DNA of 64,000 bases from Methanocalculus taiwanensis (GCF_024372745.1 NZ_VOTZ01000001.1:146122-210121); one strand, 5' to 3'; counted from the first letter of the stretch, positions 42,776 to 52,912 are shown. Numbers and translations are program-made. The notes: generated by a model not told the origin, from the sequence alone.

Positions 42776-42881
42776 ATCGTATTTTCTTTTCTTCGATCCA
42801 AACATGCTATCCGGCCAATAGTGCTTTGCGCTACTGACTGATACGGTATAAATAGCAGTATGTACAAAGAGACAATGTTCC

Positions 42882-43655
42882 ATGAAGCTGTATCACCTGC
42901 TGTATCTCTGCCTGATCATCGCGGTCACAATCCTCATCCTCCCATCGCCGTTTCAGTCAGGTTTCGAATCAGTGGCTGCATCAACCTTCTCCCTTGCCGG
43001 AGACAGCCTCACAAGGATGAACCAGGAGGAGATGGCGGTCTCTTCATATTCATATGCTCTTGGATTTGATGAGAATAATACCGAACTCATACAGAAGAAG
43101 GGTGAATGCCTGTACAGGAAAGGGGATTTTATGGAAGCCGCGGAGGTGTATTCTCTTGCAGCCGAACTCGATCCAAATAACCCGGCCTACCCGATCGGCA
43201 AAGGTAGAGCCCTCCTGATGGCAGGTGATCAGGATGGTGCCGAAGCCTGCTTCACCGATGCCCTCACACGGAATCCAGATGATCCGGATGCCCTCAGGAC
43301 ACGGGCGATCACCCTCCTCTCGCAGGGCCGGTACATGGAGGCGATCGCCGATCTCGATACCCTGGTTGCTGCATATCCGGAGAATGCAGAAGCCCGGATG
43401 TACCGGGGCGATGCATACCTCTACATCACGATGCAGCATGATGCCGATATGAGATCAATGAAAGGTGCAGATCAGATCCTCATTTCAGGCGGTGAGCATG
43501 CACGGCTTGCATCGACTGCCTATCAGAAAGCATCAGAGGATTATATGAAAGCAATGGAGCTGAACCCGCTCCTGACCCCTATAATAACTACACGGATGAT
43601 GTCCCAGTACCAGACCCAGGTTGAAACATTCGGGATGATACTGGAAACGCTCTGA
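42882..43655 (+). CDS. TPR repeat protein with N-terminal membrane anchor
   Basis: About 257 residues. Residues 1-25 are a signal anchor (LLYLCLIIAVTILILPSP). Four or so TPR units follow, e.g. AVSSYSYALGFDENNTELI, EAAEVYSLAAELDPNNPAYP, GAEACFTDALTRNPDDPDAL and EAIADLDTLVAAYPENAEAR, then a less regular C-terminal part ending in a further repeat. It probably acts as an external scaffold. GGTATAAATAG at 42844-42854 is its likely TATA box. Confidence 0.82.
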   Translation: MKLYHLLYLCLIIAVTILILPSPFQSGFESVAASTFSLAGDSLTRMNQEEMAVSSYSYALGFDENNTELIQKKGECLYRKGDFMEAAEVYSLAAELDPNNPAYPIGKGRALLMAGDQDGAEACFTDALTRNPDDPDALRTRAITLLSQGRYMEAIADLDTLVAAYPENAEARMYRGDAYLYITMQHDADMRSMKGADQILISGGEHARLASTAYQKASEDYMKAMELNPLLTPIITTRMMSQYQTQVETFGMILETL

Positions 43656-43751
43656 ACTCTTTTTATCACGCCTCCATCTCTTCGCGCGCCGTGTGAACTC
43701 CCCGAAAAAGAGTTCGTTGATAGACGTATTTCATCAAAGTATTTCCATATG

Positions 43752-43807
43752 ATATATAAGGTTCTCGTTCCTTCTTGTATGGAAGGAATTCCAAATAACA
43801 TTGGAGG
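43752..43807 (+). promoter_or_regulatory. hppA promoter and leader with hairpin
   Basis: ATATATAAG at about 43752-43760 is the TATA box. The leader has a perfect seven-base inverted repeat, TTCCTTC (43768-43774) and GAAGGAA (43782-43788), then a strong GGAGGT (43802-43807) ribosome binding site. Confidence 0.6.
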
Positions 43808-43817
43808 TACCTAAACT

Positions 43818-45842
43818 ATGGATCTTGTCTATCTAGCACCTGTTGCTGCCCTTATCGCCCTTGTATTTGCAGGGTTCTCCTTCATCTCAGTGAAGAAAGA
43901 GGGTACAGGAACAGAGAAGATGCAGAAGATCGCAGCCGCCATCCATCTCGGCGCAATGGTCTATCTGAACCGCCAGTACCGTGCAATTGCAGTATTTGTC
44001 GTTGTACTGGCGATTGTTTTGGCAGTTGGAATATCACCTCTCACCGCAGCATGTTTCGTCCTCGGTGCCATCCTCTCTGCAACCGCCGGATACATCGGTA
44101 TGTACACGGCAACCGCAGCAAACGTGAGGACCACTAATGCAGCACGCCGCGGTATTGCAGAGGCATTCAGGGTTTCGTTCTCAAGTGGCTCTGTTATGGG
44201 CATGGCTGTTGTAGGCCTTGGTCTTTTTGGACTCTCTCTCGCCTACCTTGCCCTCTCTGCAATGGGTATCCCTCAGGAGACGGTTCTCTCTACTGTGACG
44301 GGCTTTGGTCTTGGCGCTTCCTCGATTGCGCTCTTTGCCCGTGTCGGCGGTGGCATCTTTACAAAAGCTGCTGATGTCGGTGCTGACCTCGTCGGTAAGG
44401 TCGAGGCAGGCATCCCCGAGGATGACCCGAGAAACCCTGCCGTCATCGCAGACAATGTTGGTGACAATGTCGGTGATGTGGCCGGTATGGGTGCAGACCT
44501 GTATGAAAGCTACGTCGGATCGATCATCGCAGCAATGGTCCTTGGTATCACCGCGGTCAAGACCGAGATGTATGCAGGACTCGACCCGATGCAGCTCATC
44601 CTCCTCCCGATGATGATCGCCGCACTTGGTATCTTTTCTGCAATCATCGGATCGTTCTTTGTCAGGACAAACAAGACCGAGTCAAGCGCTATTCACATGG
44701 CCTTCAATAAAGGTCTGATCGTTGCAATCGTCCTCGTTGTGCTGGCAACCTACTTCCTTGTCACAACCCTGATCGGAGCAGAGTATGTCGGTATCTTCTA
44801 TGCCGCAGTCGCCGGTCTGATCGCAGGATTTGCAATCGGTCTCATCACCGAGTATTACACATCCTATGACAGGGCACCGACACTCTCGATTGCCAAGGCC
44901 GCCCAGACCGGTCCCGCAACGACCATCATCAGCGGATTTGCAAAGGGCATGGAATCGACCATCTTCCCGGTCTTCTTTGTTGCAATCGCAATTGTCATCT
45001 CCTACCAGTTTGCAGGCCTCTATGGTATTGCAATCGCCGCAGTCGGTATGCTCTCGACGCTTGGAATCTCCCTTGCAGTTGATGCATACGGCCCGGTCGC
45101 TGACAATGCAGGTGGTATTGCCGAGATGTCACACCAGGATCCAAAGGTCAGAACAATCACCGACACCCTCGATGCAGTCGGCAACACCACTGCCGCAATC
45201 GGCAAGGGCTTTGCTATCGGTTCAGCCGCTCTGACCGCACTGGCGCTCTTCTCGGCATACACGCTGGCAGTAGGGCTTCAGGTCATCGATGTCACCAACC
45301 CGATGGTCTTCGTCGGTATGCTCATCGGTGCCATGCTTCCGTTCCTCTTCTGCGCACTCACCATGACCGCAGTAGGAAAGGCAGCATATGAGATTGTTAT
45401 TGAGGTCCGCCGCCAGTTCAAGGAGATCCCCGGACTGATGGAGGAGAAGGCCGATCCGGATTATGCATCCTGTATCGCAATCTCCACATCTTCCGCACTC
45501 CGTGAGATGATTGCGCCTGGCATCCTTGCCGTTGCAGCACCGCTCCTTGTTGGTTTCTTCCTCGGCCCCTCGGCACTTGGTGGTCTCCTCGCAGGATCGC
45601 TTGTCTCAGGGTTCGTACTCGCAATCACCATGGCAAATGCCGGTGGTGCCTGGGACAATGCAAAGAAATTCATTGAACAGGGCAACTATGGTGGAAAAGG
45701 ATCAGATGCCCACAAGGCAGCTGTCGTCGGTGATACCGTCGGCGATCCCTTCAAGGACACCTCAGGTCCCGCCATCAACATCCTGCTGAAGCTGATGTCG
45801 ATGGTGGCACTCGTCTTTGCCCCGCTCCTCATCCTCGTCTGA
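43818..45842 (+). CDS. hppA: Membrane-bound ion-translocating pyrophosphatase
   Basis: About 674 residues, around 16 membrane helices. The catalytic loop motif [20 protein letters not shown], then [22 protein letters not shown], is intact, as are [12 protein letters not shown] and the C-terminal [33 protein letters not shown] has Ala at the position that is Lys in K+-independent enzymes, so a K+-dependent type is likely. It pumps H+ or Na+ using PPi from biosynthesis. Which ion is pumped cannot be decided by eye. A strong leader suggests high expression. Confidence 0.96.
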   Translation: MDLVYLAPVAALIALVFAGFSFISVKKEGTGTEKMQKIAAAIHLGAMVYLNRQYRAIAVFVVVLAIVLAVGISPLTAACFVLGAILSATAGYIGMYTATAANVRTTNAARRGIAEAFRVSFSSGSVMGMAVVGLGLFGLSLAYLALSAMGIPQETVLSTVTGFGLGASSIALFARVGGGIFTKAADVGADLVGKVEAGIPEDDPRNPAVIADNVGDNVGDVAGMGADLYESYVGSIIAAMVLGITAVKTEMYAGLDPMQLILLPMMIAALGIFSAIIGSFFVRTNKTESSAIHMAFNKGLIVAIVLVVLATYFLVTTLIGAEYVGIFYAAVAGLIAGFAIGLITEYYTSYDRAPTLSIAKAAQTGPATTIISGFAKGMESTIFPVFFVAIAIVISYQFAGLYGIAIAAVGMLSTLGISLAVDAYGPVADNAGGIAEMSHQDPKVRTITDTLDAVGNTTAAIGKGFAIGSAALTALALFSAYTLAVGLQVIDVTNPMVFVGMLIGAMLPFLFCALTMTAVGKAAYEIVIEVRRQFKEIPGLMEEKADPDYASCIAISTSSALREMIAPGILAVAAPLLVGFFLGPSALGGLLAGSLVSGFVLAITMANAGGAWDNAKKFIEQGNYGGKGSDAHKAAVVGDTVGDPFKDTSGPAINILLKLMSMVALVFAPLLILV

Positions 45843-45859
45843 GGATGAAGAAGATATCC

Positions 45860-45866
45860 TTTTTTT
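45860..45866 (+). terminator. T-run terminator after hppA
   Basis: Seven T residues 18 bases after the hppA stop codon. Confidence 0.45.
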
Positions 45867-45904
45867 AACTCAGCTTATTTTATAAAAGACCTAAGACCTC
45901 TTCG

Positions 45905-45939
45905 CTGCGAAAATGTTCGCAGTTATCGCCATTTATAAA
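45905..45939 (+). promoter_or_regulatory. Inverted repeat and TATA box before the DUF4349 gene
   Basis: CTGCGAA (45905-45911) and TTCGCAG (45916-45922) form a perfect inverted repeat with a four-base loop. ATTTATAAAG (45931-45940) follows and should be the TATA box of the gene at 45981. The repeat sits where a regulator would meet TFB. Confidence 0.5.
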
Positions 45940-45980
45940 GGTTGAAAAGACAGTATCTTCAGTACCAGGATGTGACGTAT

Positions 45981-46799
45981 ATGAAGAAACTACTCATTCC
46001 TCTCCTTCTCATTCTCTTCATCGGCCTCTCCGCCTCAGCAGGCTGCATGATGGCAGATTCCGAATCCCAGTCTGCACCGATGGCGGCCGAGTCGGTTGTT
46101 GTCTATGACAGGAACACAGCAGTTGAGTCCCAGGTACTCTATTCTGATCAAAAGGTGATCAGGGATGGCTGGATCCGGATCCAGTCAAAAGATGCGAGGG
46201 TCGCCTCTGAAGAGATTACTGCAATCGCACAACGCTACAATGGCCGGATACAATCACTCTCCCTCACCTCGGGCGGTATGATGGATGGCCGCGAGCAATT
46301 CTCTGCACATATTGTTCTCAGGGTGCCTTCAGATTCATTTGAAGCTGTTATGCAGGAGATTGAATCTGTCGGCACCCTCACCCAACGGGAGGTACAAAGC
46401 CGGGATGTCACTGCGGAATACACCGATCTCCATGCAGAAAAACGGGCTTTAGAGAACCAGGTGAACCACCTTACCGATATCCTTGGAAAAGCCGAAACCG
46501 TTGAAGAGATCCTGAAGGTTCAGTCGGCGATTGACTCTGCGCAACAAAACCTTGACCGGGTGACGGGTAGGCTGAAGCTGCTTGAGTCGCAGATCGATGA
46601 AGCGACCATCACTGTAACGGTTCGGGAAGGGGAGCCGATCGGGATCGATTCAGGGTTCTCGATTACCAGTATTCTAAACACCGGCATTGCAGCGTTTCTC
46701 TTTATGATCGGGATCATCATTGTGGCTGTCTTTGCACTTCTACCGCTTGTAGTAATCGGCGGGATCGCCTGGTATATCGTGAAGCGAGGAAAAAGTTAA
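45981..46799 (+). CDS. DUF4349 lipoprotein
   Basis: About 272 residues. Lipoprotein signal (LLIPLLLILFIGLSASAGC) then DUF4349: WIRIQSKDARVASEEITAIA, IVLRVPSDSFEAVMQEI, GTLTQREVQSRDVTAEYTDL and a coiled coil HAEKRALENQVNHLTDIL, ending in a transmembrane helix (FLFMIGIIIVAVFALLPLVV). Members are membrane-tethered proteins of unknown function. ATG at 45981 is preferred to the longer frame from 45942. Confidence 0.85.
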   Translation: MKKLLIPLLLILFIGLSASAGCMMADSESQSAPMAAESVVVYDRNTAVESQVLYSDQKVIRDGWIRIQSKDARVASEEITAIAQRYNGRIQSLSLTSGGMMDGREQFSAHIVLRVPSDSFEAVMQEIESVGTLTQREVQSRDVTAEYTDLHAEKRALENQVNHLTDILGKAETVEEILKVQSAIDSAQQNLDRVTGRLKLLESQIDEATITVTVREGEPIGIDSGFSITSILNTGIAAFLFMIGIIIVAVFALLPLVVIGGIAWYIVKRGKS

Positions 46800-46824
46800 A
46801 ATTGGGCAGAGACTCTCTCTGTTT

Positions 46825-47676
46825 CTATATTTTTATAACCCGGAGTGCCATCCGCATCTCAAGTGAGAGATCAAAATTTTTCACCGAATGAGTGAGCCAG
46901 CCTGAAGAGACGAGATCGATCTCGCAGCCTGCATATGATCCGGCATTTGCCGGGGTTATGCCGCCTGAGATCTCAATCGCTACACGCTCACGAAGGCCTG
47001 CGTCCTTGAGGATCAACAACGCCTTATTAATAGAATCGGAATCCATATTGTCGAGCAGAAGGATATCTGCCCCTGCTTTTGCCGCAGTACACGCATCTTC
47101 GGCTGTTTCAACCTCGACCTCGATAACCCTGTATCGTGAGATGCTGCGTGCACGCCGGATTGCCTCTTCTATCCCGACGACGGCGAGGTGGTTGTCTTTT
47201 ATAAGAACTGCATCGGAGAGGGAATTTCGGTGGGGATCCCCTCCGCCGAGGATAATTGCTTTTTTATCGTAAAAACGAAGACCGGGTGCAGTCTTTCTGG
47301 TTCCGGCAATCCGTGCTCCTGGAATCACTGAATCAATTAAGGCTGCGAATCTTTTAGTGGCTGTCGCGATCCCAGACATCCTCCCCATGAGATTCAGCAC
47401 TGTCCGCTCGGCAAGCAGGATTCCATGGACCGGTCCTGAGATCTCAAGGATATGCTGGCCTGGATCGACCCAGTCGCCATCTTTTGTCAGGGACCGGCCC
47501 TCTGCTCCGCATTCGGCAAAGAGGAACAGCGCCTCCTCGATCCCAGCGATGATCCCGGTCTCACGGGCAAGGATAACAGCTCTTCCCTCTATATCCGGCA
47601 CAATTGACCCTGTTGTGATATCGCCAAAGGGTGCATCTTCTGCAAGAAACCGGCGGAGTGATTCATGCGGGATCAT
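46825..47676 (-). CDS. nadC: Nicotinate-nucleotide pyrophosphorylase (QPRTase)
   Basis: About 283 residues. Decarboxylating transfer of phosphoribose to quinolinate. LAEDAPFGDITTGSIV, ERTVLNLMGRMSGIATAT, AGTRKTAPGLRFYDKKA, IKDNHLAVVG and VEVEVETAEDA are all family motifs. Third gene of the minus-strand series nadX-nadA-nadC that makes NAD from aspartate. Confidence 0.95.
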   Translation of the reverse strand: MIPHESLRRFLAEDAPFGDITTGSIVPDIEGRAVILARETGIIAGIEEALFLFAECGAEGRSLTKDGDWVDPGQHILEISGPVHGILLAERTVLNLMGRMSGIATATKRFAALIDSVIPGARIAGTRKTAPGLRFYDKKAIILGGGDPHRNSLSDAVLIKDNHLAVVGIEEAIRRARSISRYRVIEVEVETAEDACTAAKAGADILLLDNMDSDSINKALLILKDAGLRERVAIEISGGITPANAGSYAGCEIDLVSSGWLTHSVKNFDLSLEMRMALRVIKI

Positions 47677-47680
47677 GCTG

Positions 47681-48577
47681 TTATCTCCGGATTCCGATCA
47701 TCGCTTCGACCGCTTTTCTGGCTGGAACTGCGATCTCATCAGGAATCACCACTTCATACACCCCGTCCCGAAGTGTTCTGAGGAGATCCTCAATGGTTGT
47801 CTTCTTCATATCCTTGCAGATTGCATTTGGATCGACATGGAAGTGCCGGTTGGGATGGAGTTTTCGAAGCCGGTACCCCATATCCCGCTCGGTGCAGATA
47901 AACCACTCGTCACAGTCGCAGGCATGCTGCACCATGCCGCCGGTCGATGCAATCAGATCAGAGTCTGACTGAATCCCTGGGGGGCATTCGGGATGGCAGA
48001 CGACCCGCCACCCTTTCGCCTTCGCCTCCCGGATCTGATCCTCGGTAAAAGCAGTATGGACATAGCAGTGCCCTTCTGCGGGAAGCGGGATGATACGCTT
48101 CTCTTGAACCTGTCCCTGCACAAAGGAGGCAAGATTGGCATCAGGCCCAAAGAGGATCATATCTGCATCAAGTGATTTTACAACATCGGCTGCGTTTGCT
48201 GAAGTGCAGGTGATATCAGCAGCGGCTTTTACCTCCGCACTTGAGTTTACATAGACGACAACGGCTGCACCGGGGTACTTCTCTCGTGCTTCATGAATCA
48301 TCTCCGGAGTGAGGAAGTCGGAGAGCGGGCACCCGGCATCAGGTACAGGGAGCAGGACCGTCTTTTCCGGAGAGAGGAGTTTTGCAGTCTCTGCCATGAA
48401 CCGGACACCGCAGACAACCAGTACCGGCTCTTCCGCCTCTTTTGCTTTCACCGCGAGTTCAAGGCTGTCGCCGACGATATCTGCAACATCCTGGATCTCT
48501 CCAGGCTGATAGTTATGGGCAAGGATGAGGGCGTTTCTCGCAACTTTTAACTGTTGTATTTCTTCCTTGATCGTCAT
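47681..48577 (-). CDS. nadA: Quinolinate synthase
   Basis: About 298 residues. The three [4Fe-4S] cysteines are in VVCGVRFMAETA, TCTSANAADVV and VVCHPECPPGIQ. Also AHNYQPGEIQDVADIVGDSL and FGPDANLASFV. Condenses iminoaspartate with dihydroxyacetone phosphate. Its start overlaps the nadX stop by four bases; nadC follows four bases later. Confidence 0.96.
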   Translation of the reverse strand: MTIKEEIQQLKVARNALILAHNYQPGEIQDVADIVGDSLELAVKAKEAEEPVLVVCGVRFMAETAKLLSPEKTVLLPVPDAGCPLSDFLTPEMIHEAREKYPGAAVVVYVNSSAEVKAAADITCTSANAADVVKSLDADMILFGPDANLASFVQGQVQEKRIIPLPAEGHCYVHTAFTEDQIREAKAKGWRVVCHPECPPGIQSDSDLIASTGGMVQHACDCDEWFICTERDMGYRLRKLHPNRHFHVDPNAICKDMKKTTIEDLLRTLRDGVYEVVIPDEIAVPARKAVEAMIGIRR

Positions 48578-49332
48578 GTTCCGATCACCAGCGGGTTATC
48601 GAGATTCTTTAAAAGCGAGAGGATCGAGAGGGCGGCAAGGTAGCTTGTAGCAGGATTATCGGGGCTTGGAACATTTCTCACCCGGATATATGCATCGCCA
48701 AACTCACCTTCGATGAAGATCTCATGAGTGTTTCGGTCAGCTTCAGGATCAACCCAGAGTTCAACATCAACCTCACGCCCTGCAGCAAGGGTGAGTGCTT
48801 CTGAGACATTCGTGTTCTTTGGATAGTTCCTGATACATTCGTTGGCTTTTCCCGAGAAGATCATCATCGGTTTTTCAGCATCAATATTGAGCGATTTGGG
48901 GCTTTTTGTTGTCCTGAGAAGGAAAGTGGAGATCCCGGATATCTGTCCGACTTTGATGTTGTCAAGCCCCATCACCGCACCGGAGGGAATATAGATCTTC
49001 TTTCCCTTCTCTTTTGCGGAGGCGACAAGCATCTCGCAGAATCCTGAATCAGAGAGTGCACCCACACTCATCACTACAAAATCACGCCCTGAAAGGAGGA
49101 TCCTCTCTCCGTACTCCTGCGCGGCTGCAACCGATGCCGCCTCGACGACAATATCAAAATCAGCTGATAAAAATGCATTAAAATCTGTGAACGGGAGGGC
49201 ACCGGATGCGGCCGCAAGTTCATCCGCCCTGCCCTCGATCTGGTCAAAGACTGCAATAATCGAGAAACCATTCTGGTTTTTTGCGATGATATGGCCGATA
49301 TTCCCGCAACCAAGCAGCCCGATCCTGATCAT
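48574..49332 (-). CDS. nadX: L-aspartate dehydrogenase
   Basis: About 252 residues. Rossmann start IGLLGCGNIGHIIAK, DIVVEAASVAAAQEYGE, and IPSGAVMGLDNIK with the aspartate-binding region; C-terminal motif NVSEALTLAAGREV and ELWVDPEADRNTHEI. Oxidises aspartate to iminoaspartate for NadA without oxygen, as suits an anaerobe that lacks NadB. Confidence 0.94.
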   Translation of the reverse strand: MIRIGLLGCGNIGHIIAKNQNGFSIIAVFDQIEGRADELAAASGALPFTDFNAFLSADFDIVVEAASVAAAQEYGERILLSGRDFVVMSVGALSDSGFCEMLVASAKEKGKKIYIPSGAVMGLDNIKVGQISGISTFLLRTTKSPKSLNIDAEKPMMIFSGKANECIRNYPKNTNVSEALTLAAGREVDVELWVDPEADRNTHEIFIEGEFGDAYIRVRNVPSPDNPATSYLAALSILSLLKNLDNPLVIGT

Positions 49333-49478
49333 TGCTAGTGATATTGCTTTCTGCCGGTATAAACGGTTCTGATCATGAATACTCCGGTACGTACCTTTCG
49401 GGATTCACAAACCCTTCATGGTTCCAGGTCCCGCTCAATGCAGCCGTTTCTTCTGGAAATACAGCTATTCTCTCTGTA

Positions 49479-50108
49479 TTATTCTTTGGTTTTCCCCTTC
49501 ATTTCAATTTGGTTCTCCTTCTCCCTCTTCTTCTGCAGTTTCCTTGCTTCCTTCTTCTTCTTTTTATCTTCTTTCTCCCTTTTCTTCTGCAGTTTCCTTG
49601 CTTCTTTCTTCTTCTTTTTATCTTCCTTCTCCCTTTTCTTCTGCAGTTTCCTTGCTTCTTTCTTCTTCTTTTTATCTTCCTTCTCCCTTTTCTTCTGCAG
49701 TTTCCTTGCTTCTTTCTTCTTCTTTTTATCTTCCTTCTCCTCTTCTCCTGCCTCCCTTTCTATATCTCCTTTTCCTGCATGGATCATGATCAGCATCATC
49801 TTGAACCGTCCGATCGGCTGTACCGCATGGGGTATATCTGCTGGCATGATGATCATATTGCCCTCCCTGAGATAGTGGGGGGTTTTGGCGATGGTGATCT
49901 CAGCCTCACCATCAAGGGCATAGGCAAGGGCATCAAAAGGAGCGGTATGTTCGGAGAGTCCCTGTCCCTTATCAAAGGCAAAGAGGGTGACGGTTCCCTC
50001 TTTGCTCATGATCAGTGTCCGGCTGGCGATTGTATTCTCCTGGTAGATGATCATGTCACGCGGCATAATCGTTACTCCGATGATCGATTCATTCTCTGAT
50101 CTGGGCAT
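49479..50108 (-). CDS. Cupin-fold protein with a repeated basic tail
   Basis: About 209 residues. Residues 40-118 are a small cupin: FDALAYALDGEAEITIAKTP, LREGNMIIMPADIPHAVQPI and FKMMLIMIHAG. The remainder is an extremely basic coiled-coil tail made of four near-identical 18-residue units EDKKKKKEARKLQKKREK. The metal-binding set is incomplete compared with catalytic cupins, so a sensor or stress role is more likely than an enzyme. The tail may bind nucleic acid or polyphosphate. Opposite-strand frames over it are open only because the repeat length is a multiple of three. Confidence 0.8.
   Translation of the reverse strand: MPRSENESIIGVTIMPRDMIIYQENTIASRTLIMSKEGTVTLFAFDKGQGLSEHTAPFDALAYALDGEAEITIAKTPHYLREGNMIIMPADIPHAVQPIGRFKMMLIMIHAGKGDIEREAGEEEKEDKKKKKEARKLQKKREKEDKKKKKEARKLQKKREKEDKKKKKEARKLQKKREKEDKKKKKEARKLQKKREKENQIEMKGKTKE
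49518..49734 (-). repeat. Four tandem 54-bp repeats inside the cupin gene
   Basis: CTGCAG recurs at 49533, 49587, 49641 and 49695, an exact 54-base period. Units are near-identical, with a few changes in the first copy (for example CTCCCTC against CTCCCTTT). They encode the 18-residue Lys-rich unit. Copy number is likely to vary between strains. Confidence 0.92.
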
Positions 50109-50368
50109 ATAGAATGGATGGGTGTGCCACAGTATGAACCTTATGGCATAAAGCCAAACGTGTATCTAATCTGCCATTTGAGGCTATATTATTGGATAAT
50201 TGCAAATCAACAATCAGAGAAGAGTGTAATTTGTATTTTCATGCATTTCGTGGGCGAAGCTCAGATCAATTATTTAAAGGTATGCTCTAAATATCCTCAC
50301 AAAACTTTCTGATCATGAAATAGGGCATTTTTATAATTTATTGGATTCATTTTAAGAAATATGGGATC

Positions 50369-50380
50369 ATAGTATTATAG
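50369..50380 (+). promoter_or_regulatory. Putative TATA element of ablA (ATAGTATTATAG)
   Basis: Located 27 bases before the ATG at 50396, so a leaderless message is possible. Same core as the elements before thiC and the kinase genes. The 287-base gap on its left shows no gene. Confidence 0.45.
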
Positions 50381-50395
50381 TGAGTTGAAATTTTT

Positions 50396-51709
50396 ATGGA
50401 ATTATCATCCCGCATCACAGAAGAAGAGTACAGCGATATAGATCAGAATGCACCCCAGTGGAAAGACTGGAGATGGCAGATCGCCCATACAGTTCGCGAT
50501 CTTGATACTGTTGAGAAGGTGCTTGGGATTACTTTTTCGCCACAGGAGCGGCAGGAGCTCGAGGAGACGATTCAAAAATTTCCACTGGCGGCAACCCCTT
50601 ATTACCTCTCGCTGATCAAAGTGGAGGAGTATGCCCAGGATCCTGTCTTTCTCCAGGCGATCCCATCACCGGATGAGCTGATCATCGAAGACTGCGATCT
50701 GGAAGATCCGCTTGCAGAGGACAGTGACAGCCCGGTCCCCGGGATCACACACCGCTATCCCGACCGGGTCCTTTTTCTGGTCTCAAATGTCTGTGCGATG
50801 TACTGCCGCCACTGCACGCGGAAGAGGCGTGTCGGCGATCGTGATCGTATACCCACCTGGGAGGAGATGGAGGCAGGGATTGCCTATATCCGTGAGCATC
50901 CCGAGATCCGGGACGTCCTCCTCTCCGGCGGTGATCCCCTGATGCTCCCGGACGAGCTGATAGACCGGATTCTGACCGAACTTAGGATGATACCGCATGT
51001 CGAAGTGATCAGGATCGGGAGCAGAACCCCGGTCGTCCTCCCGTTTAGGATCACTGACAAACTCGTTTCTGTCCTGAAGAAACACCAGCCGATCTGGCTG
51101 AATACCCACTTCAACCATCCGCAGGAGATCACCCCGACCGCCGAGCGGGCACTGGCGAAGCTCGCTGATGCCGGGATTCCGCTCGGAAACCAGTCAGTTC
51201 TCCTTGCCGGAGTAAACGACTGCCCGAGGATCATGAAAGCACTTGTCCAGAAGCTCGTCAAAAACCGGGTCAGGCCATACTACCTCTACCAGTGCGATCT
51301 CTCAGAAGGTCTCTCACATTTCAGGACACCGGTCGGCAAGGGGATCGAGATCATCGAGAACTTAATCGGGCATACCAGCGGATTTGCCGTTCCCACCTAT
51401 GTGATAGATGCACCCGGAGGCGGCGGGAAAATTCCGGTGATGCCGACGTACCTTATATCATATTCGACCAATAAGGTGATACTCAGGAATTATGAAGGCG
51501 TGATCACAACCTACCGGGAGCCGGATCACTATACCACAATCTTCTGCGATAGGAACTGCAAAGAATGCTCGCTCCAGCTGAACCTGAAGGGTGGGGAAGA
51601 GCAGCATGTTGTTGGTATCGCACGGCTTCTCTCGGATTATGATGAGGCAACGGCGCTTGTTCCTGTAGACTCTGAACGGATGGCACGGAGAGATGACGAA
51701 GAGGAGTGA
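50396..51709 (+). CDS. ablA: Lysine 2,3-aminomutase
   Basis: About 437 residues, radical-SAM/PLP enzyme that converts L-alpha-lysine to L-beta-lysine. The cluster motif is [16 protein letters not shown] (CX3CX2C); [13 protein letters not shown] [17 protein letters not shown] and the PLP region [13 protein letters not shown] are typical. With ablB, which overlaps its end by 17 bases, it makes N-epsilon-acetyl-beta-lysine, a compatible solute of methanogens at high salt. Extra N-terminal residues are as in other methanogen AblA. Confidence 0.95.
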   Translation: MELSSRITEEEYSDIDQNAPQWKDWRWQIAHTVRDLDTVEKVLGITFSPQERQELEETIQKFPLAATPYYLSLIKVEEYAQDPVFLQAIPSPDELIIEDCDLEDPLAEDSDSPVPGITHRYPDRVLFLVSNVCAMYCRHCTRKRRVGDRDRIPTWEEMEAGIAYIREHPEIRDVLLSGGDPLMLPDELIDRILTELRMIPHVEVIRIGSRTPVVLPFRITDKLVSVLKKHQPIWLNTHFNHPQEITPTAERALAKLADAGIPLGNQSVLLAGVNDCPRIMKALVQKLVKNRVRPYYLYQCDLSEGLSHFRTPVGKGIEIIENLIGHTSGFAVPTYVIDAPGGGGKIPVMPTYLISYSTNKVILRNYEGVITTYREPDHYTTIFCDRNCKECSLQLNLKGGEEQHVVGIARLLSDYDEATALVPVDSERMARRDDEEE

Positions 51710-52547
51710 TACAGTCATCAGGGTCGGGGCGAGCATCATCCAGCATGGGCACCACAACAACCGGATATATCTGCTGCGGCTCGATCCAGGAGACTGCGAC
51801 GATGTACTTGAATGGATCGAGGAGACCATCGAAAAGGAAAGGTATACCAAGGTTTTTGCAAAGGTATCTGCACAATCAGCACCAGCATTCCTGAAGTCCG
51901 GCTATGCCGTTGAGGCTGAGATCCCCGGATTCTATCTGGATGGGACAGCCTGCTTCTTTATGGGAAAATATATCGATCCCGGCAGGCAGCAGTATAACAG
52001 GATGGGTGTATCAGAAACCCTTGAGATCTCGTGGCAGCGTGCAGGAACAGGCCATCCATCTTTGCAGGAAGGATGTACAATCAGGGAGGCATCTGAATCC
52101 GATGCACAATCGCTTGCAGAGATCTATGCTTCGGTCTTTCCGACGTACCCGTTTCCGATTGATGATCCAGATTATATATCAGATGCGATTGTGAGCGGTG
52201 ATGTCAGGTTCTTTCTCTTCTATGACGGGGATGAGATCGTAGCGGCATCGTCAGCCGAACTGGATAACACTTCAAAAACGGTCGAGATGACCGATTTTGC
52301 CACCCTCCCCTCAGCTCGGGGTGCAGGTGCTGCCGGTGCCCTCCTTGCCACTATGGAAGAAACAGTTCTAAAGGACGGCTTTCACCTCGCCTACACCATA
52401 TGCAGGGGTGAAGAGCCTGCGGTGAATATCCTCTTTGCACGGGGAGGGTACCGGTATGCAGGCACCCTCCCAAACAACACCCAGATCGGGGGCGGTTTTG
52501 AGAGCATGAATGTCTGGTATAAGCCTCTTTCTTCCGGATTTACGTAG
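51693..52547 (+). CDS. ablB: Beta-lysine N6-acetyltransferase
   Basis: About 284 residues. N-terminal half ([37 protein letters not shown]) is the AblB-specific part; the C-terminal GNAT domain has [20 protein letters not shown] for acetyl-CoA and [15 protein letters not shown] near the end. It acetylates beta-lysine. Translation is probably coupled to ablA through the 17-base overlap. Confidence 0.95.
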   Translation: MTKRSDTVIRVGASIIQHGHHNNRIYLLRLDPGDCDDVLEWIEETIEKERYTKVFAKVSAQSAPAFLKSGYAVEAEIPGFYLDGTACFFMGKYIDPGRQQYNRMGVSETLEISWQRAGTGHPSLQEGCTIREASESDAQSLAEIYASVFPTYPFPIDDPDYISDAIVSGDVRFFLFYDGDEIVAASSAELDNTSKTVEMTDFATLPSARGAGAAGALLATMEETVLKDGFHLAYTICRGEEPAVNILFARGGYRYAGTLPNNTQIGGGFESMNVWYKPLSSGFT

Positions 52548-52806
52548 TATTTACCAGTTCCATCCCATCTTCAAGGGTTGTGAGCATATCTTTGACATAT
52601 GACTCATTTGAGAGTCCGATCAGATCCATTGCACTGGTGAAGATCTCTATCAGCTCATTTACGAGTTCACAGAGCCAGTTGACAAACTGCGCCATCGAAT
52701 CGGTGGTTCCAAGGGGGGCAGCCGGGTACTCCGCTGCCGAGGCGATCCCGGATCCGATGAGGAAGAAGATGAGGATAATAAAAAGGATCGTGGTGAACTG
52801 ATTCAT
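52540..52806 (-). CDS. Small secreted protein
   Basis: About 88 residues. Signal peptide (TILFIILIFFLIGSGIASAA) with AxA-type end, then a helix-prone acidic domain (VNWLCELVNELIEIFTSAMD). No family recognised. Its 3' end overlaps the convergent ablB gene by eight bases. The coding quality is modest, but the signal peptide and clean start suggest a real gene. Confidence 0.55.
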   Translation of the reverse strand: MNQFTTILFIILIFFLIGSGIASAAEYPAAPLGTTDSMAQFVNWLCELVNELIEIFTSAMDLIGLSNESYVKDMLTTLEDGMELVNTT

Positions 52807-52874
52807 ACATGATTGATGTATCTGTCTGATATGATAATCTATCCGTTCTCATCGGCCACAATATTCAGTATATG

Positions 52875-52885
52875 AATAGTATTAT
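52875..52885 (+). promoter_or_regulatory. AATAGTATTAT element before the first tandem kinase
   Basis: Lies 38 bases before the ATG at 52913. Matching elements precede the kinases at 57221 (57182-57193) and 59108 (59073-59084). Probably the TATA box with a short leader. Confidence 0.5.
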
Positions 52886-52912
52886 CATAACTTAGATCCT
52901 CAACTAGAATTA

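Noticed and set aside
42861..42866. TGTACA before the TPR gene as a TRP box
   Set aside because: A single copy downstream of the TATA box and no link to tryptophan. A six-base palindrome is expected by chance.
49332..50099. Plus-strand open frames of 123-255 codons over the cupin gene
   Set aside because: They are the antisense of the 54-bp repeats, giving hydrophobic Leu/Phe/Ser/Pro repeats. The cupin on the minus strand is the real gene.
50109..50395. Small RNA or gene between the cupin and ablA
   Set aside because: AT-rich sequence with one weak 64-codon frame. Nothing beyond the ablA promoter could be supported.
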